The notes under the pieces are model-generated. The model worked only from the letters and a program-made list of their open reading frames with translations, was not told the DNA's origin and did not search any database. 64,000 bases of DNA from Elysia crispata (Eukaryota; Mollusca; Gastropoda; Plakobranchidae), in NCBI GenBank assembly GCA_033675545.1, contig JAWDGP010007415.1, positions 337,501 through 401,500 on the forward strand. Direction: 5' to 3'. Shown piece after piece: positions 38,301 to 52,000 of this stretch. Made by a program: the position numbers and the translations under genes. Within the stretch, counting starts at the first letter, position 1. Each line of letters opens with the position of its first letter.

Positions 38301-40625
38301 CCTACTATTCCTCTCACTCTTTCACAATAATCCTCTCCCCATATACCTTCACTTCTATTACTCTAATGCTTCTACTTCTAGAGATAGCATTTCCAAACCC
38401 AATCAGTTACGCATACAATGTAGTTCATCCCACCATCCATTTTTCTCTATTTTTCCCCCGTCTACTTCTAGCATTTTATTTTTTTATAGAAATATAGAAA
38501 GTATGAGAGATAGGATAAGACAAAGAGTTCAATGCTTTGGTAATATTCTCTTAATTACCACTTCCTGTTAGTGTTAAAATACTTAAAGTTAAAACCTGAC
38601 AAGTCCTTGAAACATTTATCTTATCTACAATTTCATGTCAAATGAATCTAAATCAAAGTCGGAATGAACAAGCCTGAAAGGGAAAAGAAAAACATTTAGC
38701 GAGACAAAAATAATTTCATTACTGCATGCACAGTACGTAATGAAATAAATTTGATCATATTCATAATTTGAACAATTTTTTTCCTCTATAGCCTGTGGAC
38801 AATAAGAATTATTTTGTTCAAATTTATTAATTCAATAAATCAATTCTGCTCATCTTTGTTGATCTACCTGGAAGCAGTATATGAAAGGAAATAATATGCA
38901 ATCCATATAAGCATCACACTATTAAATTTCCATCTCAGCCTTTGGCAATATCTTTTCGCATTATTTCAACTGAAGTGAAATTTACTAAAGTCCTATTGTC
39001 ATACCAACCTAAACATAAGGAAATTTTTTCGTAGGATTAGAAATAAAGTCAAATAGACCAGCAGATCATTCAGCTCAATTTTTGCTTTAAGTTTCATAAT
39101 CAGATACCAACATTTATTTTCTTTATTTAAAACCTATAGGTAGGCTTCAGTTTATTAATAAAAAACAATAATAAAGATAATGACCAGATAGTAAAAAAAA
39201 AGAGAGGGAAAGTACTCTATCTAATTTATGGAAGCCTCATTCAGACCAATATAAAATAGATAGCACTGTCATTAGAGAAAGAAAATCAAACAAATTTATG
39301 ATAATTCCAACATACTCAAACTAATAATAAATTTCACTTCAGGTATACGGGGTACTTCAAAGAAAGATGGTAAAAATAAAATTAGAATCGTATCAATGCA
39401 AGAAACAGCAAAAAAAAAAAAATCATAGATGCTCGGATTAGGAAACAAATTATACAAATGTAAATCATTGATGATATACTGGAAAACATTATAAGTCAAA
39501 AAAAGCTAAGTAAATATGTCAATTTGTGGTGGTCCTTGCATCTCTTTCTGGGGGAATTAAAAAAAACCAAAATGACCAGGAAAAAAAATGGCCAAATTGA
39601 AAGGTGATATTTTGAGAAAGTCCTTATTTTAAGGGGATATTAATGACACAAAATTCCTAGCAAATCAATGATGAACTGCAAAAAGATGAGCAAAGTACCG
39701 GTAGGCCCTAGGGTATAGTAACAAAAATGTTAAACTGAAGGAAATTGAACCAAACTTATTTGTTTTACACGAAAGTTTCAAGTCTTCATAGTGCATCATT
39801 TAAAATCTTATAGATACAATTACAACACTGAAAGGAGTGATTATAATTATATCAAAATTTGATGCCATGATTGTTTCTCTTCGTGCTTCCAATGAATTAC
39901 TACAATCAGATTTTCTTTCAAAAGTTTTAAAATATGTTTCCCATCACATAACACTTGATCTAGATATAAGTCAATAATTTATCTAAATGCAGTTTAGCAA
40001 AAACACAACTGCACGAGTTAAGATAAGAGATTTATTTTTTTCCCATGATATCCCCTTTTACAATGATAATTTTTACACGATACTTTTGTATGGTTTACGG
40101 AGACCTTATTGCTATTACTTCATTTCTTTGTAACTTGGTCTTTTTTTGCTGCTAAAAAGCTTGAAATTTGGCTACATCATTAACAATTAAACGAATGCTT
40201 CTCATACCTTTGCTCTTATCAATCAAGCCCCAGTCCTTAATTGCAGGAAAAAAAAAATATGGATTTAAGAGTCCTCCTATTTCTACAGCTAGTAAGCCGT
40301 TATTGTTATATATAAATGGAAAAAAGGGAAAGTAATGACATTCAAGAAGCATGTTTACAGATTCAAAATTTTGGCACCATCTCAAATTGAAATATCTGAA
40401 ACTCATTTGTGCACAGAATGAAATGAGGCCTTAAAATTTTTGTACAACTTCAAGAAACCAATAGGCATCTATTGTCAACTTTAGTTTCAAAGAGAAAAAT
40501 TTACAATACACTATAAAGGGGGAAAAGAACAACTAAAATATCACTTCAACAATACTCGCCCTTGATGTGATCATTTTAATTTTTATCCTAATTCCTAGAA
40601 TTTTTTATCAGGTCTATTTTTTGTG

Positions 40626-41021
40626 CAGTGGAAATCTCACAAACCGAAGTCTGATTATTCAAATGACTCATAAACCAAATTTAGCGAGAGAATAGTTGTT
40701 TTTTTTTCTCTTTGGCTTTGTTAGAACCAGACTCATATTTTAAAGTCTTTCTGATTCAATTCTCTTAATTTGAAGTTGACACCACCCCACATGGCATTAC
40801 AAAAGTAAAGACTGATCAATGTGCTACTGCTAACAAAGAGAGGAGGTAGCTGACGCTCTAAGAAAAGTGTCAACAGCAACGTGGGACAAGGGAAGGGAAG
40901 AATTGCTTGTTGAAAGCGCAGTACACACTCAGTCGAGTCATTTATACTCAGTTATGCCCCTTCTTTGTGATTCAAATCTCTACTCCATTCCCAAGCAATT
41001 CGAATTATGAGGTTGCCACTG
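40626..41021. mobile_element. pogo/Tigger-like MITE, 396 bp
   Basis: Left end CAGTGGAAATCTCAC and right end GAGGTTGCCACTG are inverted relatives. A TA follows the right end; the left has TG, so one base changed. The interior shares GCAACGTGGGACAAGGGAA and CAGTTATGC with 48745-49023, making a two-copy family in this window. No transposase frame. Confidence 0.65.
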
Positions 41022-44000
41022 TACTTTTTGTAAAGTTTTATATTCCTTTTTTTTTTTTAATTATACAATGAAACATTTCACACACCTAGCCAGATGTTTT
41101 CTTTGAAAAAGATATATTTACCCACAATTGAATCAATTACGGTACTTTATCCATTATTTTGAAAATATGTTGACATGGAACTTAAAAGTGCCTATATGTA
41201 TTTAAGTTTCCTCATTTATCACTTTATTAATCGCACTTGCTGCACTGCTTATTTCAAATTTTAAAGACATTCAATTTTGGACAAGAAACCATTCTAGATG
41301 AAAAAAGCCATCTACAAGCACATAGCCATTTAAACTTCAAGACTTTTTCATCTTGTATGGTATTGCCTATGTCAGTTTTTTTTTTGTTTTTTTTTTGTCA
41401 TGGAAGATGTAATCAATTACATGTAAATGCATTATTTTCTCTAGTTGGAAAAATTAAGTACGTTTGCAATGAGTACAATTATTAATATAAATTTTTTGTT
41501 TTTAAATTTTTGAGTACTACCAAACTTTTCTTTCTTCAGCAGGACCATAACTTAAGATTAATATTAGTAATAGTATCGATTATAATACAATAGCTTCATA
41601 AAAGCAAGTGCCATAGAAAATGTGAACTTTTATCAAGACCTTATTTCCCATAATGTTACATTATGTTTATAAACATTTATTTGTTTTGAGGGTGTATTTG
41701 TACTCTTAAAAATTGTGAAATACTCAAGAGCTTATGGAAGTGAACAGTTTATCAGTATGATTAAGGCTTTTTTTTTATTATTTCACTTTCACTCAGTTTT
41801 TGCTTTTCAGTTTAAAATACTTTAAAGTTTAAATTATTTTTTTTTTATATAGCTTCTTTTCCACGATTTGAGACGCTCGTTTCAACAATTAATGACTCGG
41901 AGTTTCGAACATTTTCCATTGAATATGGGCAACAAGATCACAGTGGAAACCTCCATGTTAAAACTGCTTGCGAATACGCCAAACTTTAAAATGAATACAA
42001 ATGGGTGGCTTAGTGCTTCTGCCTTCAACTCCGCTCCCTTTCTCCTATAAAACTAACCGGTATTTGAACTGATAGAATGCAGATTGCCAGATGCATTTAA
42101 GACAGTTAAATTCAAAATACTCTGTAAATGTGAAGCTAGGTGAAGGAGAAATTAAAACGTCCCCATAAATTGCAATTTAACTTAAAGTAATACCATTTCC
42201 TTCAAATTGCTGCAAAAATAAAAGAACTTCCCTTAATCTAATTTTTTAAGAATCCTCTATCTCATTTTCATGATCACGTGGACAGGATGTCATTTAAGTT
42301 TCTCCATAAACCCTCTAAACAGCTCTGCTTCTTAATATTTATTTCATTTCTGTTTCACAAAAAAAAATGATTAAATTTGACGGTGAAACCCTGGAAAATA
42401 AGTTTACTCATTTTCCCTAGACTAAATTTAATTCTAACTGAGCCACACAAAAAGAGGAGCCTTGCCCTGGATTTGGGTAACCCTGTTTTTTTTTGTAGTT
42501 TTCTCCCTCAAAGACAATTCAATATTGTCTTTGTAAAAGAGAATAATGACATTGGCATCATGTTGATTATTGATTGCTTAATGCTAGAAGAAGACATTGC
42601 TTTATCATTATGCTTTAAGATTAAGTCTTTTCTTTTTTAATTTTATAAAATGAACAATATTTGGAAGACTAGAAGGAGAAATGAATGCAAAAGGTCCCAC
42701 TACATAGACGTTCCAAGTTTACAAATTAATATGTTGTTTTATTTTAATTTATTAGATCAAATTTCTGACTTTCCAAATATTGGTATTCAGTTATTGCAGA
42801 ATTAATTCCAGGACAGAATTTCATTTGAAAATTTTATTTATAGGACCTAAACTGTCTTATTTCCCACCCAAAAATCATCCAAAATTTTGAACAGATGGAG
42901 AAGAAATTGAATTTAGGGCCCATATCATCGAAATAGAGTAAAGTGCAAATATTGCAAGAGAAATAATTCTGGTTGTCTACTGTGAAAAGTGTTTGTTTTT
43001 GTTTCAGATTCCTCTCCTTAATTTTCCCCAACATATGCCTTTGCACTGGTAAAAACTCTCAAAGTTCACTCTTTACTAAGCTGTAGAGACTTTTCTGTTC
43101 CCTCCAGAATAGAAGGCAATATGGAGGAATGACTGACCATCCTAAGTGTGCAGTGAAAACTGACATAAAGCATCATAAATTTGCCTTTTTTCAGTTTGCA
43201 AAAACATTTTTTACAAAATATTGGAACATTTTCTTCAATCTAATTAACTTGAATAACAAAACCCACTTTCTCTAGTTTAAAAAAACAAGTTAATCTGAAT
43301 AAACTTAAGCTTAGTTCAAGCATAGATGTCAAGATTTAAATAAAAGCTTCATCCATGTTCTTAAACACATTCCAAGAGGCTATTTTTCTCTAATGCACTT
43401 CTTCATTCATTATCCCTCTTTTATTCTTGGAGGCAACAATTTATAACTGGAAAGAATAGTCAAATAAGTTCATGGAGAAAACCAGCTGCTACTATACATG
43501 AGGAAAAAGGGCAAAGGCTCAAATGTCCCTGAAGAGATAGCAACAAAAAAAAAAAGCTTGTGTATTTCATAAAATCCAAACCTAAATCAAGTCAGCTCTA
43601 TTGAGATTTGGCACTTCCTACACCAGTAAATATGCTTGCTGCAATACTTTGGTACATCAAAAATGTAAATTCACCCTATAATTACCTATGAGATCGCATA
43701 GATATAAGTGAATTGCACTGTAAAGTTTCCAGTATATTTTCGCCTTAAATGGGGCTTTCTTGTGACTGATGAGGAGTTTCAAAGGTTTACTGCATGTATT
43801 ACTATAGCACAATAAACTGATAAATTATTGTATCCCTACCCCTCTCCTGCCCTGTATATTGCAGTATTAAAATAAATCATAATTAATGTAAGCCCAATTG
43901 TTGAGCCAGGTTTGAGCTAAGTTTAAGATTTGCATTATACGGAATATTGTAGTAGTTTTATTGACAAATGACTTTAAAATCATTTAATTTAGTTCGTGAA

Positions 44001-45299
44001 AAAAATTTGTCCACTTCTATGCAAATTTTTTTTAGAGAACTGTCATCTAGTTATGCAGCTTGTCTTACAAATTTCAGAAATACTATACAATAAACATATC
44101 ACTGACATTTGCAATCCACCTTTTAATTCATTTTCAATCAAGGTTCAAGAGATCATGAGCTTTTAAAATTATGCATGCATTTCCCTTTAAAGTTTTGTAC
44201 TGTGAAATGTTCTTTAAATCTGTGCAAGAAGTCTTTGTTTGAGAAATGATCACCCCACATTTTTAGTTACTTTAAGTTATGTCTCTATTTTTCATTTAAC
44301 TTAAAGTTTATGCAACTCTAACTCTGCAGTTTTTGAGCCAGGAATAAGGCATCCAAAAATTATCCTTCTTGCAGTAGTGAGCAGTCTTCAGCTTAGTTGA
44401 ATGACTCAAGGAGCTCTCTTCACAACTTTAGTCTTGACAACATCTCTTTATCTCGACAGGTGGAAAATGTCAAGGTACTCTGGTTGGAGGAAAAGAAAAT
44501 GTTCACTATGTTTCCCTTATTTTAATTATAGCATGAATTCATTGCAAATAGAAATCAGGTTAGCATGTGTAATGATACATAAAAGAATTAGTTTCCCTCT
44601 TGAATGTTTATTATTGCAGCAACCTTAACAATATGCTTAGCATTATTTCTGCTGTTATAATTTTCAGAAATACTGCACTTAGCCTTGTTGACATAAATCC
44701 AATGACCATTGAAATGTTTGTTCAATTTGAACTTACTCCTTTCTATTCTGCTTCAAAATACTACTACTAGACTGAGCCGAATACGAGAACCACTACTGCT
44801 TGGTTGAAAAGAAAGAATTTTTTTTTATAGATTTTGGTTCTTTACAAGGTAAAAGTTGTTCATGCTTACCGTATGATTGATGATCTCTCTATATCTTTTC
44901 TTTGTTCTCAACAGAGCTAACTTAAGAAATAAGATAAAGCATCTTCATTAACCTGGGAAATTACTTGGTCTATTTTTTTCTCTAACTTCTAAGTCTAAAA
45001 AAAAATTTTGGCTATAATTTTATTTGTATGACAGGATGGTCACTTAAAATGCAATTTACAGCAGGCTCAAAATCTGGTTTATATTAGATCAGTGGAAAAT
45101 TCAAGGCTGCACCCAAGACAGGTAGCTTGAGGAAAAAAATAGCAGGGGAAAAATATTTTGAACTATCGACAACTATTAACAAAACAGAAAAAAAATTGAT
45201 GAGATGTGTATGGGCAGTGCTGATCCAGAAGCTCAAGTGGATTTTCAACATAGGGAATGAAAGGATGGACTAAAGTGTATAGCCTAGTTAGAAAGCTCC

Positions 45300-46035
45300 C
45301 TAAGTGCAAGGTTGTTTCGACGTCATTGGGATAAAAAAAGGACTTTGAATTATCCGCGATTCTAATTATCAAGATACATAGAGAAAGAGAGTAATTTCCG
45401 ATTTACTTCCCTTTATTTGATAAGCCATAAAAAGAGGTCCCTTGTAAAATGACAATATTAATTAAAAAAAAAAAAGCCCACAAGCGAGATGACTGTCAGT
45501 GAAACAAAGCCAGGTAGAGATAGATCTAGACTAAGTGATGACATGCAGGCACAGAGCTCAACACTGTCAGAATGACATCATATAGAGCTTTGTGCAAGCA
45601 GGCTACATCACACACACTGACCACGTAGAGTTCAATCACATCATGTGGCACCAACCTAACACTCCCCTCCTCTTCCAGTCTATGAAGCATTCACACCTTG
45701 TCACTGGGCCTAACCCCCTTCACCCTTTCTTAGCCCTATTGCAGAGTCTTGCCTGTAAAGTTGGTGGGCGGACACACATGCATTCCCCAGAATCGCTTGC
45801 CACATGGAGCATAGCATTATTTTCTCTGTTTTACAGGGAAGGTGCTTTCACTGATAAGAATCGAAAAAAATAACCCACCAAGATGGCTTCGAATCAACCA
45901 GATCCTTATTTTAAACTTTGAACTAACCGATATTGTTTAATAAAGCTTAAACAGAGAAATATTCTGTAAAATTTAACGACTTTGAAATATCCAAGAATTC
46001 GAACTATCCGGATTCAAATTAATTGGACTCAACTG
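45300..46035. mobile_element. Degraded pogo/Tigger-like element, right end at 46035
   Basis: The right end reads GTTCGAACTATCC-like sequence and GGACTCAACTG followed by TA, an inverted CAGTTGAGTCC. The left part around 45340-45370 has related GGACTTTGAATTATCC sequence but no clean terminus, so the left boundary is uncertain. A 93-codon plus-strand frame inside (45592-45873) has no recognised motif. Confidence 0.4.
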
Positions 46036-46958
46036 TACTAAGTTTTTTAAATTAGGTTTGCATGTATTAGTGTGAATAAAGAAAGGGAGGGGAGAAGGTG
46101 GTGCATTACAGAGGCAAACATCTCTTCTTTTTCTGTGTGTTAGGTCTTACAAAAACAATTAAAATCTTTTCTTTTCTTTCCATCTCTTAATCCCTAAACT
46201 AAGACTAATAAATAACAAAATTGCAGTGAACAAACGCACATGAAAACTTCAATTAAAATAAAAGAAAAAGGAGAAATTTCTGACATACAGGCTACAGGAG
46301 GTAACTGAGGAGTTGCTAGTGCTAACAAAACCTATTTCTGAGAGAGAAATAATAACCATGCCTATTGAAAGTTTGCAAACTGAGCACTATACAGTTTCAG
46401 CGGTAGCCATATTTATGTACAGTTTTTGAGTGAATATTTCAATGGTTTGATATTCAAAATGTCGTAAAAGATTAAAATGTAATGCTGTATAATGTTCATA
46501 ACATTTTAACACACCTAGAAAACATCCTCATTCCTTCTCCAGGCCTACAGAACACAAAGCAGGTATTTTCAAGTGCCTGATGATTTACTAATAATCACAA
46601 ACTATGTGATGGACTAAAACTAAAAAAAGTGGGATTCAAGTCCCAATACCAGTCCCTGTTCCCTTACACAGCAAATATTTAATACTATAATAGGGTTATA
46701 AATTACACTGCATAAAAATTTCCTCAGGGTTAGGCAAGTACAATTCTAAAATAAAATGAAGTGCACACTTGGTATCATGATGTAGGTTTTTTAAAAATTG
46801 GCTTAAGGAAATAATGTTCGTTAAAAAAAAAGTAAAGACACTTTGATTGAAATTGATACATGTATTTAAAAAAATCTCTTCTCCAGCTTTTGATTATGAG
46901 TAATTTATCGAAAATGTTTGTTAAGAGACATTTTCAATAGAATAAATTTGATACTCAC

Positions 46959-46999
46959 AATTTATATGAAGCACTGGGGATCTGATCTCCACTGACCAC
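46959..46999 (-). CDS. Putative small coding exon of an unidentified gene (exon B)
   Basis: Between TTTATAG and GTGAGT on the minus strand, 41 bases read VVSGDQIPSASYK plus two bases. The entry phase is 0, exactly what the exon at 48040-48121 leaves, so the two join in frame (LLN then VVSG). The next exon was not found. The family was not recognised. Confidence 0.4.
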
Positions 47000-48039
47000 C
47001 TATAAATATGATGTTCTTTTATTGTCATGGTGATAGTCAGAGCTGTATAGTAAGCAGACTCAGTAAGAAAACTTGAGGCAGTGGACAAGTAGTACGTGAA
47101 AAGTATGATACCTTAAAGAGAGAAATTGATATAACGGAGAAAAATAAACGTAGAGGCTTACAAATGACAGTTTAACAACAGAAAAATCTTCATTTAGCAT
47201 TGGATTTATTGCTTATTTTTAGCAAAGCCAAAGACTCTGATACCTTTTCTCGATTTCAAATAACCTTCCAATCTTATACAATCTGTATATCATGTTTTAC
47301 TACCAATTTTAAGTTCCATACATGCCTATTACTAAATGAGCAAAAAAAACCTGATTTATACTTATCCGTCAGCTGTGGTGACAAAAGTACCCCGCATTCT
47401 ACATGCGGCAGACTGTTAATGATACGCCTATCCATGCACTGTGGCTGACGAAATCCCCCCACTTCTACTGTATGAAATAAATCACCATCCATAGTTGAAA
47501 TGGTTGATGTCAGGATATTGGTATTCACTCAGTCATCCACCTTTTGGCTAACGATCTCATTCCTGACTGGCACCAGCTGTTTTTACCCCTATTGATTCTT
47601 CTAGTTTTGGAAAGAACTAATGGTCACTATAATATCAATATATTGTGTAACCATTTGCCAGAACGAATTTTTGGGGAATACTGAATTTTAGTACAAGTAC
47701 GAGAACACACCCAGTCCCATTATTTGTAATTTTAATTAAATAAAAATGACTCCTGGGGTAACAGTGTCACTTCCACATGAACGGATAGGGTTAAGCAGAC
47801 AGTTGGTTACTGCTACTGCTTTTTGAAGTCAGTAAGTTACTTAAGTTACTTTTAGTGGCCTGCATTCACTTAGAAATGGTTTTGAAGCCCCAAATACTTC
47901 CTTTCAATTGTTAATTTGTTTTGCCTAAAAGTAAAACAATACGCACCTCCACTTACTTCTCTTAACTCTTAAAAGCTCCCAATTTACCTGGGGATAAGCC
48001 TCTTCCAAATGTGTTTTGTAAGGGCTCCTTTACACTTAC

Positions 48040-48121
48040 ATTCAATAGATCTAAGATCTTCATCTCTGACTTAATCATGTTAAAAATGACAAGATCATGA
48101 GGGGTTACTGCATCACCATAC
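48040..48121 (-). CDS. Putative coding exon of an unidentified gene (exon A)
   Basis: An acceptor TTACTTTTAG and a perfect donor GTAAGT bound 82 bases reading YGDAVTPHDLVIFNMIK followed by SEMKILDLLN. The other two frames carry stops. The exon needs two bases from an upstream exon. Composition (helical, amphipathic) and splice sites suggest a real exon. The start-type exon at 53149-53206 leaves one base and so cannot join it directly. Confidence 0.45.
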
Positions 48122-48744
48122 CTAAAAGTAACTGCTAAGTTCACCATTTGTTTGAGTTTTGCACTTGCTCAGATACATGACAGCTAAAAGGAGAGATTCA
48201 ATTTCTTTACCATTTTCTCAAATAGCAGAAAAGAAACGAAAGTAAGGTAAAATAAACTGACATAGAAACGTATTTTTTTGGTTGTGACCAACGATAGTCT
48301 GGGAAGAGATTTCCAGCAAGATTAGAGCAAGATTAGTCTTAGATGAATGTACTTAGACTGAAAGAACTATGTTATAAGAGACTTTTGAAAGGCTTGAATT
48401 TCCTAAATATCATAGTCTATGAATATCAAAATCTTATTAGGTGTGCATTGTATTCAGTATATTTACATCGTAATTCATTTGTGTGCAAGAGTAAAAGTTG
48501 ATCAATTAAAAAAAATAAAAATATAAAAAAGTCAAAGCTAGGTAGACTACTCATTGCCTTAGTTAACCTGATGTTCCACAACATAACATCAGGGAAATAT
48601 ATCAATTTTCTTTTAATATATATAATAGGGGTGTCTTTTGCCTTAACTTATAAATTTAAGAAAAACTCTGAGGCCCTATTCTGATGCATTGTGTGCGGTA
48701 ATGTAAGATGACAGTTACATATCATATATATAATAAATTAAATA

Positions 48745-49023
48745 CAGAGGAAACCTCAAAAAACCAATGTTGATTATTCGAATTTCTCATTCCCAGAAGT
48801 AGAAGGGAGCTGAGGCACTGACAAAGAAGTGCCAGTACATAATACTGATACTGGTAGCAATGTGGAACAGGGGAAAGGGAGACTTGCTCGTTGCAGACAT
48901 AAAACATTCATTCAACGAGTCATAGGTTCAGTTATGCACCTATTTAGTCAGCACCTCAAATCCTCTTAATTTGATGTTTTAAGTACTCATTCCCATACAA
49001 TTTGAAATACGAGATTTCCACAA
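48745..49023. mobile_element. pogo/Tigger-like MITE, 279 bp, with TA target-site duplication
   Basis: Ends are CAGAGGAAACCTC and GAGATTTCCACAA, imperfect inverted repeats, each flanked by TA (48743-48744 and 49024-49025). The interior matches the copy at 40626-41021. No coding capacity. Confidence 0.65.
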
Positions 49024-52000
49024 TATTTGTAAAAGATTATGATTTACACGTTTCTGGCCTATATCAAGTTACCTGAAGCAAAAAATAATGTCAAAAGAAT
49101 TATAAAACTTTTGTAAGCAATAAATACATGTATAACTTATCTTAAAGTTAACTTATTTTGGAAAATGTGTACACTATATTTAACAGTACACAGTTAGTAC
49201 AGTAACATTAAATAGTCTTACTGATGTGGAAATAAAGCTATCCAAAGCTTGTAACTAGTACTCGACGAGGCAGGTAAAATTCTATATGGAGTCAGAATAT
49301 ATTTAAAGGCAAGAAATCGACGAAATACCGTACTGAAAAAGCTTGACAAATTGCATTAATAAAGCAGTTTTTTAATAACATTATGATATTCTTAAAAAGT
49401 GGGGTTTAATTCTTCACGGACAGTATTTTTTTATCAACAATTTTACGAAAGGAAAACCTAGTTCATGCCACTCCTTTACTTTGCTTCATTCTAGCCTCAC
49501 TTTCATCCACCTGCGTAACAATGGCATGTTTTCAAATAAAAATCTTTGCTCAGCGAGTCTTCATCTATAATGGCTAGATGCTTGTGGAGAACAGAGATAT
49601 AAATGAGAAAATCCTGCAATATCCAATTAGAAATGGTCCACTTTCATTTACTTAAAATTTTGAGAAATAGGACCAGCCTTTAAAGAAAAGTCAGATACAA
49701 TACTTCCTACCCCCACCCACTCTTTTCTAAGAATATCAACTAATCAAGGCCCATTTCAGCCCCAACAGTCACCCACCTTGTACATCCCGTTTCCTTCCAC
49801 CAACCTTATTTGTCTTCTTATTTACAGAGACATCTTTTTCTCCATCTTGCTAATCATGTTACTCCTACTACACTTCAAGTTTCCCCTACTACTCATATTA
49901 CCTCATCGACCACTCTCTTTGTTCTGCGCTTCCTAAATTTCCTTCCCAATCTCAACCCATAACCTCATCTGAAAAACTTTATTTTGTGGGTCGAAAAAAT
50001 AGGAATAGAAATAGGTTGATATTAGGGGCAAATTTTCAATATTCATCGCCATTTTCTTCCCCTTATGTTTTCTGTCAAAACTTTTTTTATCCATACTCAA
50101 TACATATCTGGGTGAACTTCTAAATGGCCCAAAAGGGTGTTTCAATTCAGAATCCAATAACATGTGCAAAAAGGTGATGAAGAAAATAAAAAGATATATA
50201 TATATATATACATCAGTTTTGCTTGATCTCAATAATATAGATCAATGCTAAAAAAATGTCCCTGGTCCCAAAAATAATTTTTCCCACAAATCACCCTCAT
50301 TAAGCTTTAAAATGTTTAAACCAAAAACATAAATTCAATCCCTAGAATTCTGGTGTAACGGTAAAAAAAATTAGCAGAGCCATTAATTTTATTGAAAATT
50401 CTTGTCAAAAGGAACTTTAGATTTTCTGTTTTAAAAAAATCTAACAGAGCATACAAAGATTGTGTAATGGAGCCCATATGGTGATTTTTTTTTGTTTTGT
50501 TTTGGCTCTTCTGGCATTGGCAAGCCTCTCTTCCCCTAATGAGTCAGAGCTAAGAAGGCCCCCCCCCCCCCTTTACGCTGATCAGAACTAAAACAATAAT
50601 GACTCGTACTCATCTAAATACAAGAATTTTGCCTTGAAGTAGAAATAACAAAATAGACCTACATGTAGTATCTATAGGTATTACAAGGTCGTTAAAAAAG
50701 GCTGGCTAGATAAACAAGGTGACAGCCAATAAGAGACAGGTAAAAACAAGCACCTTTCAAAGCATTGACGCAGTATAATGCTGTTCAACCCAGGAGGCAA
50801 TAAAACTTTTATACTTGTTCCTAGAAAATCGATAAGGCTAAACCAAAATAGATTACCCATTCTTAAGAATTTTGGTTGAAAAGTGCTTTGCTATATAGGC
50901 CTACACTAAGAAATTGTTGGGTTTTTTTTATGCACACTTAAGTTACAAAAATGTGATAGGAATTTTATGGAAAGAAGTAAGAGAGGAGGCGATAAATTCT
51001 ACTGATACTTACAATCTAATAAGTACAATAGACCTACATGTGTATATCACAAAATAACAGATTAAAAAAATTAGTGTTGAAACAAATGAAAGTCAATTTT
51101 ATTTATTTTTTTTGTCTTAGTCAAAATTTGCTTCACAGAATATTTTAGGAGTTTCACAAAAATCATACTGAACCTTAGCTTAAATAACTCGAACTTGAAC
51201 TTCAAAGACGACTGGAAAGACACAACAGAAAGCCTGTTTCAAACAGTGTTTGTCTTTGAAGTTCACAAGGGAGAAACTGGTCAGGTCATTGTAGAATTTC
51301 TTTGCCAGGCCTCCCTCTTCAGTGCTTTGTACAGACATTACATTCTGCCAAATCATGGTCCTATATTGTACATATCCTTATAAAACAAACACAATAAGAA
51401 TAATGACATCTCAAAATCAGCAAATGAAAATTGTGGTTTAACATTTCCATACTCTTAATCTTACAGTTAGAAAGAAGAAATTCAAGAACTTTTGAATTTG
51501 GTCAATTTGCTTTCTATTATGAACAATACTTCAAACATGTATACAATATGATTATGAGTATGAGAATTTAAAAAAAATCTAAGTTAAAAAAATTGAGTTT
51601 GCAAATTTACATCTAGTTATGTATTATTTAAAATAGTTGGGGTTTTTCCCCCCCTTTTGGTTAAATTAAAAGTGATAAGGAGACATAATCCAAGTAAATG
51701 TTAGTATGTGAGTGGAATTTATGAATGTCTGTGAAATCCATTTCCATTGTACCCTGAAAATTTACAAAAAACGCTTTGGCATGAATGGACTTGAAAGTGC
51801 TGCAAAAGAGTTCAAATTAATTATTTTGCTTTATCTCAAAATCAAAAAGACAACATGAAGATGATCTCTGCCACTATGTCCATGTTACAACCTTGGAGTT
51901 ACAATTGCTTTTTTGTTTTTTGCCGATGATTCTGGGGAAAGAAACAAAACAAAAAAAAAAGCAAAAAACAGACAATCGTCAATTTTTTCAGTTTAGAAAT

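Larger units (their letters stand above)
35652..46958. other. Upstream of the first visible PNUTS exon: large non-coding stretch
   Basis: Likely the first PNUTS intron, or intergenic. It holds C/T-rich tandem repeats (37900-38300), a pogo-like MITE (40626-41021) and a degraded relative ending at 46035. No minus-strand exon with a start codon could be supported. A minimal start exon consisting of little more than ATG before a GT would be invisible by eye. Confidence 0.4.

Noticed and set aside
45592-45873. 93-codon plus-strand frame
   Set aside because: Lies within a degraded transposon-like region and has no recognisable motif.
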